NCBI GenBank assembly: GCA_031553225.1 | Contig: JAVBLU010000044.1 | Span: forward strand, 1-21,036 | Origin: JAVBLU01 sp031553225 | GTDB lineage: Bacteria; Bacillota; Clostridia; Christensenellales; UBA1750 | Length of the DNA stretch: 21,036 nt | Reading direction: 5' to 3' | Shown here: piece after piece, positions 7,056 to 14,754 of the stretch | Layout of the letters: each line of letters starts with the position of its first letter | Position numbering within the stretch: position 1 is the stretch's first letter | Program-made: the position numbers and the translations under genes | Notes under the pieces: generated by a model | What the model saw: only the letters and a program-made list of their open reading frames with translations | Told to the model about the DNA's origin: nothing | Databases searched by the model: none

Positions 7056-8699
7056 TTGCAATGGAAACGCGCCGCGGCCTTCTTGCTGGCCGCATGTGTG
7101 CTTACGACGGCCATACCCACGGCCTTCGCCGCCACGGCGAAGCCGCCTGTTGCTGCGTCCCGCGCAACGCCCAAGGCTTCCACCAAGCCCGCTACCACCA
7201 AGAAGCCCACGGCCAGCAAGCCCCCCGTCGTGGCGTCGCTCTCCACGCCCAAGGCCTCTTCCACGGCGAAGGCCACCTCCACGGGCACGGGCACGCTCAA
7301 ACCCACGGCCACGCCCAAGCCCACGGCCGTGCCCACGGTGAAAAACGCCAAGCCGAACTCCTCCCCCGCGCCGCACAGCTCCTCAAGGCCGGAGTCGCTC
7401 AGCGCCGACCAACTGTACGCAGCGGCCGCCTGCCTTCTGGATGCGGCCACGGGCGAGGTTCTCTTCAGCAAAAACCCGGACGAGCGCATGAACCCGGCGA
7501 GCACCACAAAGTTGCTCACGGCCATTGTTGCGCTGGAGAACGCGCACCCCGACGATATCGTTACGGTGAAGAAAGAAGCCACGCAGGTGGAGGAGACCAC
7601 CATCAAGCTGAAAACCGACGAGCGCATCCCCCTGCGCGATCTGCTCTACGGCATGCTCCTCAAGTCCGGCAACGACGCCGCGCTGGCCATCGCCTACCAC
7701 GTGAGCGGGTCGGTGAAGGAATTTGCCAAGCTGATGAACGCCAAGGCCGCGGAGCTGGGCTGCGCAAGCTCCAGCTTCGTCAACCCGCACGGCCTGACGG
7801 CCACCGGCCACTTCACCACCGCGCATGATCTGGCGCTTATCGCCCAGGCAGCCATGAAGAAGCCCGAGATCCGGCAGATCGTGGCGACGTACAGCTATAC
7901 GATCGCCGCCACGAACAAGTCCACGCCGCGCGAGCTGGAGAACTCCAACGTGCTGCTTCCCGATTCCGGCAAGCAGTACTCCTACGAATACTCCATCGGC
8001 GGCAAAACCGGATACACCTCCGCAGCGCAGCACACCTACGTGGGCATCGCGCGAAAGGACAGCGTCGAGCTCATCGCCGTGGTGATGGGATCCACCAAGG
8101 AGGGCAAGTGGATCGACGCGCTGAACATGCTGAACTTTGGTTTCACGCGCTATCAGCCCATCAACATCCGTGCGCTGTACGAGGCGTCGCCCCATGTATG
8201 CGACATTGCCAACGTCGACCCGGACGACGCAGATCAAGGAAAATTGGCGCTTCGGCTGCACAATCCAGACGACCCGGCGCTTACCTCCCTGCGCGACACG
8301 GCGGGCAACCGCGAGCGCATCGAGAGCGACTTCTGGCGCTACGCACGCATTGAATATACGGCTACCGCACTGCGCGCCCCCATCATGGAGGGCGCGCCTT
8401 TGGCTCAGTTGATCGTCACCACGGACGCGGGCACCGTAACCGCGACGCTTGTAGCCACGCGCGCCGTAAACGAAAAGCCGCGCCCGACCGTCGCCCCGGC
8501 GCTGGTCACCCTGCAGGCCGCCGCGGGAGAAAAATCCGTGATGAAATCGTACGGCTGGATTCTCATCATCCCCGCCACGCTGCTCGTGCTGCTCGTCGTC
8601 TTTGTCTTCCGCGACACGCGCCGCCGCCGCCGCCGCCGCGGAAACATCTCCACGTCGCACTTCAGCGTCGCGCCTCTCACCATCCGCCGCCGCAGATAG
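7056..8699 (+). CDS. D-alanyl-D-alanine carboxypeptidase (peptidase S11, DacF/PBP5-like)
   Basis: This 547-residue penicillin-binding protein trims the terminal D-Ala from peptidoglycan stem peptides. An N-terminal signal (about residues 1-25, ending TAFA) is followed by a Thr/Pro/Lys/Ala-rich linker to about 110, then the S11 domain. The active-site motifs are STTK (Ser149, Lys152), SGN (204-206) and KTG (317-319). A beta-rich C-terminal domain leads to a membrane helix (about 500-519) and an arginine-rich tail. Unlike typical PBP5 homologues, a long linker separates the signal from the catalytic domain. I chose TTG 7056, ten bases after AAAGGAG, because it gives a normal signal peptide. GTG 6981, after CGGAG, would add 25 residues. 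Divergence from spoIIE hints at a sporulation link, but vegetative wall maturation is equally possible. Confidence 0.9.
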   Translation: MQWKRAAAFLLAACVLTTAIPTAFAATAKPPVAASRATPKASTKPATTKKPTASKPPVVASLSTPKASSTAKATSTGTGTLKPTATPKPTAVPTVKNAKPNSSPAPHSSSRPESLSADQLYAAAACLLDAATGEVLFSKNPDERMNPASTTKLLTAIVALENAHPDDIVTVKKEATQVEETTIKLKTDERIPLRDLLYGMLLKSGNDAALAIAYHVSGSVKEFAKLMNAKAAELGCASSSFVNPHGLTATGHFTTAHDLALIAQAAMKKPEIRQIVATYSYTIAATNKSTPRELENSNVLLPDSGKQYSYEYSIGGKTGYTSAAQHTYVGIARKDSVELIAVVMGSTKEGKWIDALNMLNFGFTRYQPINIRALYEASPHVCDIANVDPDDADQGKLALRLHNPDDPALTSLRDTAGNRERIESDFWRYARIEYTATALRAPIMEGAPLAQLIVTTDAGTVTATLVATRAVNEKPRPTVAPALVTLQAAAGEKSVMKSYGWILIIPATLLVLLVVFVFRDTRRRRRRRGNISTSHFSVAPLTIRRRR

Positions 8700-8781
8700 C
8701 GCGCTGCCCCCCGAAAACCGCCATGTATAAGCCCTGCCGCGCTACGCGGGGGTGCGACAAGCTCGTTTCTCGAAAGTAATT

Positions 8782-8820
8782 AAGGGATGCCCGACCGAGT
8801 GCGGTCGAGCATCCCTTTTC
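8782..8820 (+). terminator. rho-independent terminator after the carboxypeptidase gene
   Basis: AAGGGATGC (8782-8790) and CGACC (8792-8796) pair with GGTCG (8803-8807) and GCATCCCTT (8809-8817), with one C/A mismatch and loop GAGTGC. The right arm runs into TTTTC. It lies 83 bases after the carboxypeptidase stop. The DNA after it, up to the DUF3784 gene end at 8982, is visibly AT-richer and holds no gene I can support. Confidence 0.8.
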
Positions 8821-8981
8821 ATAATTATCAAATCAAATTCCATGTCAAGGGCCGACAGTATTCACTTTGCAAATGTACACCCCATCCTTGACACTCATCG
8901 TAGAACAAGCATAGGAAGAGCCATGGCATGTACCGTTTTCGCTTGTTGGGCGCCCCAAGCCCATTGCAGAAAATGCTGATA

Positions 8982-9314
8982 CTATGTCATGAATCGGTTT
9001 GAACGACTTCGATATACAATTGAGATAACGAGCGATATGGCAAATATGGTCCATGAACCAATCAGCATGAACCATTTAGCAATTGCCAGGGCAATAAACA
9101 TACCGGTGATCATCATCAGTCCTGCCCAGCAAAATGATAATATGCCGATGAATCGGCATAATTTTGGGGCGTCGTATTTTTCTTTGTCTTTCGCCGACAG
9201 AGTATTGTAACCAGCCAATAAATTGGCGGCATTTTTGTTGAAGCAAAGTACGAATGCCACGATGAAACATACCACTCCGCACGATAAGTTTGCCAATGCT
9301 GAATAAATGTCCAT
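8982..9314 (-). CDS. DUF3784 small membrane protein
   Basis: This 110-residue protein matches DUF3784. A first membrane helix (about 8-25) is followed by the family loop NLLAGYNTLSAKDKEKYDAPKLCRFIG, of which AGYNTLS and EKYD are the hallmarks. Two more helices follow (about 56-76 and 80-100). The function of the family is unknown. The ATG at 9312-9314 has AGGAGG seven bases upstream. Base composition and codon choice (AAA, ATA, TTT, ATT) are clearly more AT-rich than in every neighbour, suggesting recent acquisition. It stands alone on the minus strand. DUF3784 genes are often found in accessory regions of Firmicutes, so cargo of a lost element is possible. Confidence 0.8.
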   Translation of the reverse strand: MDIYSALANLSCGVVCFIVAFVLCFNKNAANLLAGYNTLSAKDKEKYDAPKLCRFIGILSFCWAGLMMITGMFIALAIAKWFMLIGSWTIFAISLVISIVYRSRSNRFMT

Positions 9315-9326
9315 CGTTTCCTCCTA

Positions 9327-9731
9327 TACAGTCCATAGAATAATTTCGCTATAACTAAAGCAAATCTATATAATAAACAAAAAGAGCAGCTAACCAGGCC
9401 CTCTTTGCAAAACTTGCTATTTCGTAGCGCCCCTTAACGCGGCGGGACTTTGGCCTGTTCTGGCCGGTTATTGGTTGCGCGCAGAGCTCATCGCGCAACG
9501 TAGAATCCGCCAGCGAATGCCGCCGGGGCGCCTGTTGCCAGAACCATTGCCCATCATCGTCCGAAAACCACAGGAGTGGCCAGACAATGGCGCAGAAAGC
9601 CAGCGGCGGTGTACGGCGGTTTTCCTGCATGTGTGCGGCCGGGCGATCAGCGCTTTTCAGAGCGCGACAGCACGCACACAGCGAGGCTCCAGCTCCGCCC
9701 GGCGGGCACGCCGCCGGGGAAGCGCCGCGCC
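9327..9731. other. non-coding stretch between DUF3784 and anti-sigma genes
   Basis: About 400 bases without a credible gene. A 91-codon minus frame (9355-9630) has no ribosome site and no recognisable domain. Composition changes within it: AT-rich near DUF3784, GC-rich beyond about 9420. On the minus strand it contains a GC-rich 8-bp hairpin (9698-9705 with 9711-9718), a hairpin GTTGCGCG/CGCGCAAC (9474-9481 with 9492-9499) and a terminator-like hairpin at 9381-9406. It could be a long 3' region of the anti-sigma transcript, a small RNA, or a dispersed intergenic repeat. Confidence 0.4.
9380..9407 (-). terminator. candidate minus-strand terminator upstream of DUF3784
   Basis: On the minus strand AAAGAG followed by GGC pairs with GCT and CTCTTT, leaving a loop of about seven bases and one bulged G, then TTTTTG followed by TTTATT. 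Stem plus T-rich tail fits an intrinsic terminator for transcripts arriving from the anti-sigma gene side, more than 320 bases after that gene's stop. Confidence 0.5.
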
Positions 9732-11072
9732 CTAGGGCGTCGGCACCAGAGAAAGCGTAACGTTCACAGGCACGGCGTAGGTCTCCTGCATGGAGAAGAC
9801 GTAGGGCATAGGTCCGGGCGCGGCGGGCAGGCGCAGGGTAAGGCGCAGGCCGGTCTGGTTCCCGGCATCGTCGAAGAGGCTCTCCGCAGAGGAACCGAGC
9901 AGGCCGTGGAGAACGCCCTGCGCGTCGGTATAGTCGTGGTCCACGCCGATCTCGCGGCCAACGGGCAGCGACAAGGCGATATCGCCCGCGTCCAGCGCGG
10001 TCTCAAGTACCGCCACGCCTTCCTCGGAGGTTGGGCCGAGACCCTGCACGGTGAAGGGCCGCAAGGGGGTCGTGAAAAGCGCCTTGCCCACGTGCAGCGA
10101 AAGCTTGCGCCCGGGCCGCTCGTAATAGGGCGAGGGCGCGTTGTAACTGAGGCGCAGGCCCTCCTCGGGCGAGTAAGTGTGCGCCGAACAGATGCCGTCC
10201 TGGTCTTGGCTGTAGGGGGCGCCGTCCACCCACAGGGCCACGTCCTGAAGGCCCTGGAAGCGCTCGGCCTCCGGGCCGGGCAGGGCCTGCATGCGTACGA
10301 TAGCGCGCGTGGGCACCACGACGATATCCGTCACCTGGAAGGTGAGGCCGCCCGCCTGAAAAGTTTGCCCGGCTTCGTAGGAGCTCGCCAGCCCCACCTT
10401 GCCCGGATCAATGCGCAGCGCCACGTCCCACGAGCCCGGCATAACCTCGGGCGGCTCCCGCTCCGCCGCCACCGGCCCAAGGGGCGCAAAGGCGCGCAGA
10501 GACAGCTGTAGCAAATCAGGCACGGCCGTCAGCTCGCCCAGCTGCACGTCCATGCGCTCGTACTCCTCGCTGCCCCCCAGCTGCACGATGCTCTTTTCGC
10601 CCTGGTAGGGCACGCCGTCCATGGAAAGGCTCATCTCGGCCATGTGCACATTCACGGGTTGCCCGCCCGCGTCCACAAAGCGGTAGAAGAGCGTGAAGCC
10701 GGTCTCGTCGATGAGCATGTCGCCCACCTCGAAGGTGATTCCTGCATTCGTGGCCTGCGCGCCTACATTCTGCAGCATGTTGTGGCCGACGGCCATGGAC
10801 AGGCTCTTGTTGAACTGCACGAGCGCCGCCACGCCGCCCAGCACCGGTATGCCCGACAGGGCGCTGGCGATGCCCGCCGAGGTGTTCACCCCCACCACGA
10901 ACAGCGATACGAGCGCCGCCGCCATTACGCAGACGCACTTGCAGGCCACGCGGCGGGCGCGGCGGGCGCGCCCCCTGCGCAGGCCGCGCGCTATCGCCTG
11001 GCTCAGCGCCGGCGGCAGTTCCTCCGCTCTGGCTGTGCTGACCAGCTGCGCAAAGTGTTCCTCGCGCGTCAC
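9732..11072 (-). CDS. DUF4179 membrane protein, presumed anti-sigma factor
   Basis: This 446-residue protein has a short cytoplasmic N-terminus (1-43) ending in an arginine-rich stretch, one membrane helix (about 44-62), then an extracellular part of about 380 residues rich in beta strands. The segment from NTSAGIASALSGIPVLGG to NKSLSMAVGHNM is typical of DUF4179 proteins, which in Bacillota are commonly encoded directly after ECF sigma genes and act, or are presumed to act, as their membrane anti-sigma factors. The start is GTG (11070-11072), overlapping the sigma-factor stop by four bases (GTGA), so the two are translationally coupled. A GGGGGG stretch lies about 12 bases upstream. The external domain presumably senses envelope conditions; the signal is unknown. 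Confidence 0.8.
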   Translation of the reverse strand: MTREEHFAQLVSTARAEELPPALSQAIARGLRRGRARRARRVACKCVCVMAAALVSLFVVGVNTSAGIASALSGIPVLGGVAALVQFNKSLSMAVGHNMLQNVGAQATNAGITFEVGDMLIDETGFTLFYRFVDAGGQPVNVHMAEMSLSMDGVPYQGEKSIVQLGGSEEYERMDVQLGELTAVPDLLQLSLRAFAPLGPVAAEREPPEVMPGSWDVALRIDPGKVGLASSYEAGQTFQAGGLTFQVTDIVVVPTRAIVRMQALPGPEAERFQGLQDVALWVDGAPYSQDQDGICSAHTYSPEEGLRLSYNAPSPYYERPGRKLSLHVGKALFTTPLRPFTVQGLGPTSEEGVAVLETALDAGDIALSLPVGREIGVDHDYTDAQGVLHGLLGSSAESLFDDAGNQTGLRLTLRLPAAPGPMPYVFSMQETYAVPVNVTLSLVPTP

Positions 11073-11611
11073 GAGAGCTCGTCCCCCCCATTTGATAATT
11101 GCAGCCGAAGCTTGCCAAGCGCCCGGTGCAGATAGGATTTCACCGTGCCCACGGGCATATCCATGGCGGCGGCCACCTGCTGGATGGTGAAGTCCTCGAA
11201 ATACTTAAGATGCACAATCTGACGCATGAGGGTGGGCAGATCGTCCACCGCCGCACGCAGGTCCACCGCCTCGTCCGCCGCGTTCTCGCAGGAAGGCAGA
11301 GCGGCGACCGCCCCGTCCAGAACCACGATGCGTTTGCCGCGCCGCAGGCTGTCGATGCAGCAGTTGATCAGGATGCGGACAAGCCATGTGAGAAAATATT
11401 CCGGATCCCTCAGGCGGTGCATGGACACATAAGCGCGGCATACCGCCTCGTCCACCATGTCCAGCGCGTCGGCGTGGTTGCGCATATGGCTCAGCGCCGT
11501 TCGGTACAAAAGCCCCTTGTGGCTCTCCACAAGCAGGGCAAACGCGCCGCCGTCGCCGCGCAGCGCCTTGCGCGCCAGCTGCTGCCGCTGTTCCTGCAAC
11601 CTTTGTCTCAC
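11069..11611 (-). CDS. ECF-type RNA polymerase sigma factor
   Basis: This 180-residue sigma-70 family protein has the two-domain ECF layout. Region 2 spans about residues 25-92 (LLYRTALSHMRNHADALDMVDEA, YFLTWLVRILINCCIDSLRR). Region 4 spans about 122-172 (LPTLMRQIVHLKYFEDFTIQQVA, MPVGTVKSYLHRALGKLR), including the helix-turn-helix that reads the -35 element. It directs RNA polymerase to a small regulon, probably for envelope stress. The start is GTG (11609-11611) with AAGGG only three bases upstream; TTG four codons later is an alternative. It overlaps the downstream DUF4179 gene by GTGA. A TGGAAC (11653-11658, minus) and CGTT (11634-11637) pair with a 15-base spacer resembles ECF promoters and may be autoregulatory. 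Confidence 0.9.
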   Translation of the reverse strand: MRQRLQEQRQQLARKALRGDGGAFALLVESHKGLLYRTALSHMRNHADALDMVDEAVCRAYVSMHRLRDPEYFLTWLVRILINCCIDSLRRGKRIVVLDGAVAALPSCENAADEAVDLRAAVDDLPTLMRQIVHLKYFEDFTIQQVAAAMDMPVGTVKSYLHRALGKLRLQLSNGGDELS

Positions 11612-11687
11612 CCGCCCTTACGCCGGGCTGTGAAACGCCGTACCTTATAGACGTTCCACAGCCGCGTTCAGTTTACACGTATACGTA

Positions 11688-13496
11688 CTACTGCAACAAA
11701 TCTTTCTGCACCATCATAAAGCTACGGCGCAAAAAGTCCTCCATGCGCTCCGGCGCAAGGCGGCCCTGAGCCAGCGCGCACAGATCGGCCACCTGGCGCG
11801 CCGCGCTCAGCGCGCGCTCGTCCTGCTCGGGAAGCCTCAGCAGCGCCGCAATGCCCTCGTGCTCGGGGTTGAGCACGAGCGTTTGGCCGACGGGGAACTG
11901 GAAGCCTGGCGAGCGGCCGTACATCTGGCTCATCTCGCTCATGCGGCGCATTTGCTCGTCCACCACAAGGGTGGCCGGCAGGGCCGCGTCCTTCATGGGC
12001 GTAAGGCGCACGTTCAAGCGCTCGTCCCCGGTCGCCTTGCGGAAGAACTCTTGCGCGGCCTTCTCCAGTTCCTCGTCGCGGCCGCCCTCCTTCTCGTATA
12101 AAGAGGTCAGGTCGGCGTCCACGCGCAGGAAGGACAGCCCCTCGCGTTTCATCTCCAGAAAGTTCATAAACGGACCGTCGATCACCGTGTCCATCGCGTA
12201 CACATCAACGCCCTGGCCGCGCAGAAGCGTCACGGCCATGGCCTGAGCGGACGCGTCGGAGGTATACACGAGCTTGTTGTCGTGCTTGTCCTTCGCGCGC
12301 TCCAGCGCCTCGGCCATCGTGCGCGCCGCGCCGTCCGTGTCCTTCAGCAGAATCTGGTTCTGCATGCGCTCGTAAAACTTATCCTCGCGCATGCAGCCGT
12401 ACTTCACAAAGGGGGCGATATCGCTCCAGCATGCCTCGTACCGAGAGCGTTCTTCGCTAAAGAGCGTCTCCAGCCTGTCGGCCACCTTCTTGGTGATGTG
12501 GGCGGATAGCTTTTTTACCGTGCCGTCGTTCTGCAAAAACGAGCGCGACACGTTGAGCGGCAGGTCCGGACAGTCGATGACGCCGCGCAGCAGGAGCAGG
12601 AACTCGGGTATGATCTCCTTGATGTTGTCCGCCACGAAAACCTGGTTGCAGTACAGCTTTACCTGGCCTTCGTTCATGGCGTAGGCGTCGTGGATGCGCG
12701 GGAAGTACAGGATGCCGCGCAGGTTCAGCGGGTACTCCACTGCCAGATGAATGTAGAAAAGCGGGTCCTCCCACTGCTGGAACGTGGCCTTGTAAAAGGC
12801 CTTATACTCCTCGTCCGTGCAGTCCTTGGGGCTCTTCAGCCACAGAGGCTTTGTGTCGTTCACCGGCAGATCGGAAGGTTTTCCGTCCTCCTCCAGATAG
12901 ATGGGCACGGGCATGAACGCGCAGTACGTGCGCAGCACGTCCTTCACGCGCCCGTCCTGCAGGTATTCGCTCTCGCCTTCAGACAGCTCGAGGGTGACGG
13001 TGGTCCCCCTGGCTTTGCGCGCGCCTTCCTCCATATCGAAGGTCATGCCATCCTCGCTTGTCCAGTGCACCGGGTCAGCGTCCATGGCGAAGGAGCGCGT
13101 GTCGATGTGCACGCGCTCCGCCACCATAAAGCTGGAGTAGAAGCCCAGGCCGAAGTGACCGATGATGCCCTCGCCCTGCTGCTTGTACTTCTCCAGAAAT
13201 TCCTGCGCGCCCGAGAAGGCCACCTGGTTGATGTAGCGGCGCACCTCGTCCGCGGTCATGCCGATGCCGTTGTCGGCGAAGCGCAGCTGGCGCTTATCCT
13301 TGTCCACGCTCACGATAACGCGGTAGTCGTCCTCTGCCGGGCACTGCCCGGAAAGGGCGAGCGCGCGGTGCTTCGTCACCGCGTCGCAGGCGTTGGCAAC
13401 CAGCTCGCGTACGAAGATGTCCTTGTCGCTGTAGAGCCATTTTTTGATGATGGGCAGGATGTTCTGCGCGTGGATGTCGATCTGTCCGTGTTCCAT
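11688..13496 (-). CDS. htpG: molecular chaperone HtpG (Hsp90 family)
   Basis: This 602-residue bacterial Hsp90 is slightly shorter than Bacillus HtpG. The N-terminal GHKL ATPase domain shows RELVANACDA (catalytic Glu31, Asn35), DNGIGM (Asp75) and the lid/nucleotide segment GHFGLGFYSSFMVA. The middle domain carries LPLNVSRSFLQND, a conserved Hsp90 segment with the ATP-contacting arginine. The C-terminal dimerisation domain follows. It is an ATP-driven cytosolic chaperone. The ATG (13494-13496) is the only start near the AAGGAGG on the minus strand, about 12 bases upstream, a longer spacing than elsewhere in the window. The open frame further upstream lacks homology. It lies 104 bases after the cupin gene and 76 bases before the sigma gene, same strand. 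Read-through between these units is possible. No CIRCE repeat was seen upstream. Confidence 0.95.
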   Translation of the reverse strand: MEHGQIDIHAQNILPIIKKWLYSDKDIFVRELVANACDAVTKHRALALSGQCPAEDDYRVIVSVDKDKRQLRFADNGIGMTADEVRRYINQVAFSGAQEFLEKYKQQGEGIIGHFGLGFYSSFMVAERVHIDTRSFAMDADPVHWTSEDGMTFDMEEGARKARGTTVTLELSEGESEYLQDGRVKDVLRTYCAFMPVPIYLEEDGKPSDLPVNDTKPLWLKSPKDCTDEEYKAFYKATFQQWEDPLFYIHLAVEYPLNLRGILYFPRIHDAYAMNEGQVKLYCNQVFVADNIKEIIPEFLLLLRGVIDCPDLPLNVSRSFLQNDGTVKKLSAHITKKVADRLETLFSEERSRYEACWSDIAPFVKYGCMREDKFYERMQNQILLKDTDGAARTMAEALERAKDKHDNKLVYTSDASAQAMAVTLLRGQGVDVYAMDTVIDGPFMNFLEMKREGLSFLRVDADLTSLYEKEGGRDEELEKAAQEFFRKATGDERLNVRLTPMKDAALPATLVVDEQMRRMSEMSQMYGRSPGFQFPVGQTLVLNPEHEGIAALLRLPEQDERALSAARQVADLCALAQGRLAPERMEDFLRRSFMMVQKDLLQ

Positions 13497-13557
13497 GGCG
13501 CGTTTGTTCCTCCTTGACAATTGGGCGGCTCGGCCGCCCGCTCGGGTATGGCAAACA

Positions 13558-13592
13558 GGCGCCCGACGGCCCTGCCGGCCGCATCGGACGCC
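13558..13592 (-). terminator. imperfect hairpin between cupin and htpG genes
   Basis: On the minus strand GGCG, CCGA and GGCC pair in order with CGCC, TCGG and GGCC, interrupted by a G-T pair and a small asymmetric loop. The stem is followed by TGTTTGCC rather than a T-run. A second GC hairpin (GGGCGGC, 13523-13529, with GCCGCCC, 13533-13539) lies between it and the htpG ribosome site. It could terminate or attenuate the pantothenate operon transcript before htpG. Confidence 0.4.
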
Positions 13593-13600
13593 CCGGAAGG

Positions 13601-13948
13601 TTACTCGGTGACGATGACAGCCAGGAAGGAGGCCGGCGTATTCCCCTCGCATGCCATGGCGTGACGGTGTCCGGCGTTGGTCAGCAGGATGTCGCCCGCG
13701 TGCAACACGCTGCACGCCCCGTCGTCGGTGGCGCGGGCGCTGCCGCTGAGCATATAAAAGAACTCGCACTCGTTTTCGTGTACGTGCTCGCCGATTTCGC
13801 ATCCGGGCTTTAGGGTGATCACGGAAAAGACGCGGCAGTTGGGTGGATACTCGCCCGATTTGAGGTACTGGGTGAACACGGCCTCGCCGTTTCCGCCGCG
13901 CATCCGCTCACGCACTTCCGTTTGCACGCCTTCCTTGGTAAAGATCAT
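13601..13948 (-). CDS. small single-domain cupin protein
   Basis: This 115-residue protein fits cupin motif 1 exactly: G49-x5-H55-x-H57-x4-E62-x6-G69. Motif 2 follows as AGDILLTNAGHRHAM (His94/His96 region), so metal binding through His55, His57, Glu62 and a motif 2 histidine is expected. Small cupins of this type range from sugar or polyketide isomerases to dioxygenases and ligand sensors. Nothing here identifies the substrate. The ATG (13946-13948) overlaps the coaX stop as ATGA and has AAGGAGG about six bases upstream, inside coaX. It is therefore tightly coupled to the pantothenate kinase gene. Whether it has a role in pantothenate or CoA metabolism is inference from position only. Confidence 0.85.
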   Translation of the reverse strand: MIFTKEGVQTEVRERMRGGNGEAVFTQYLKSGEYPPNCRVFSVITLKPGCEIGEHVHENECEFFYMLSGSARATDDGACSVLHAGDILLTNAGHRHAMACEGNTPASFLAVIVTE

Positions 13949-14748
13949 ACCGCTTCCTCCTTCGTATCGCCCTCGCCCGGCCTGTTGCGCTCGTACAAAA
14001 GCCGCAGGCCCTTAAGGGTAAGCTGCCCGTCGATGATGTCGATGCAGTTCGTTTCGGCGGCCACGATGCGCCCAAGTCCGCCCGTGGCAACAACCCGCGT
14101 GCGCGGATCGGCGATCTCCGCCTTGATTTTGCGCACCAGGTACTCCACCATGCCCACGTATCCGTACACGATGCCGGCCTGCATGTTCGTCACCGTAGAG
14201 CGGTTGATCACCGTGGGGGGCTTGATGAGCTCGATGCGGGGGAGCTTGGCCGTGTGCTCGTACAGGGCGCGCGTGGCCAGCTGCACGCCCGGGCAAATGA
14301 CTCCGCCCAGGAACTCGGCCTGCGCGGAGATCACTCCGTAGGTGGTGGCGGTGCCAAAGTCGATAAAGATAGTCGGCCCGCCGTAACACTCAAAGGCTCC
14401 CACCGCATTGGCGATGCGGTCGGCGCCCAAATCGCGCGGCGATTCGTACTTGATGTGGATGCCCGTCTTGATGCCGGGCACCACATGGATGGGCGTCACG
14501 CCCTGAAAGTACTCCTCCAGCATGTGCTCCAGGGTAAAATTCACCGAGGGCACGACCGAGGAGACGATGATGCCCGTCACCTGCGAGGGCGACACCCCGG
14601 CCGACTGCATGAGCATGGTGAGCACGATGCCGTATTCATCGTGCGTCTTGTTCACGTCCGTAGAGATGCGCCAGTAGTGGCGCGCCTCCATGCCCTCAAA
14701 CAAGGCGCATTTGATATTCGTATTGCCAATGTCCATCGTAAGGATCAT
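13945..14748 (-). CDS. coaX: type III pantothenate kinase
   Basis: This 267-residue enzyme phosphorylates pantothenate with ATP to 4'-phosphopantothenate, the first step of coenzyme A synthesis. CoaX hallmarks are the phosphate-binding DIGNTNIK (from Asp6), the substrate segment GADRIANAVGA, and DFGTATTYGVI with the third ASKHA-fold aspartate. GGVICPGVQLA follows. Length is normal for CoaX. The ATG (14746-14748) has AAAGGAG on the minus strand about nine bases upstream. It begins six bases after the stop of the transporter gene and overlaps the cupin start by four bases, so it is the middle gene of a three-gene operon. The family is usually monovalent-cation dependent and resistant to CoA feedback. 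Confidence 0.95.
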   Translation of the reverse strand: MILTMDIGNTNIKCALFEGMEARHYWRISTDVNKTHDEYGIVLTMLMQSAGVSPSQVTGIIVSSVVPSVNFTLEHMLEEYFQGVTPIHVVPGIKTGIHIKYESPRDLGADRIANAVGAFECYGGPTIFIDFGTATTYGVISAQAEFLGGVICPGVQLATRALYEHTAKLPRIELIKPPTVINRSTVTNMQAGIVYGYVGMVEYLVRKIKAEIADPRTRVVATGGLGRIVAAETNCIDIIDGQLTLKGLRLLYERNRPGEGDTKEEAV

Positions 14749-14754
14749 GAACGG

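Noticed and set aside
8845..9075. Minus-strand open frame of 76 codons overlapping the end of the DUF3784 gene
   Set aside because: It overlaps DUF3784 out of frame, has no ribosome site at either possible ATG, and shows no recognisable domain; the part beyond DUF3784 (8845-8964) could be a remnant but nothing supports it.
9355..9630. Minus-strand open frame of 91 codons
   Set aside because: No ribosome site, odd composition that changes along its length, and it spans a terminator-like hairpin; treated as non-coding DNA.
11677..11686. Palindrome ACGTATACGT just after the htpG stop
   Set aside because: Ten bases only, with no T-run and no second copy seen; insufficient to call an operator or terminator.
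13497..13600. CIRCE-type heat-shock operator before htpG
   Set aside because: Looked for the TTAGCACTC inverted repeat and did not find it; only GC-rich hairpins are present.
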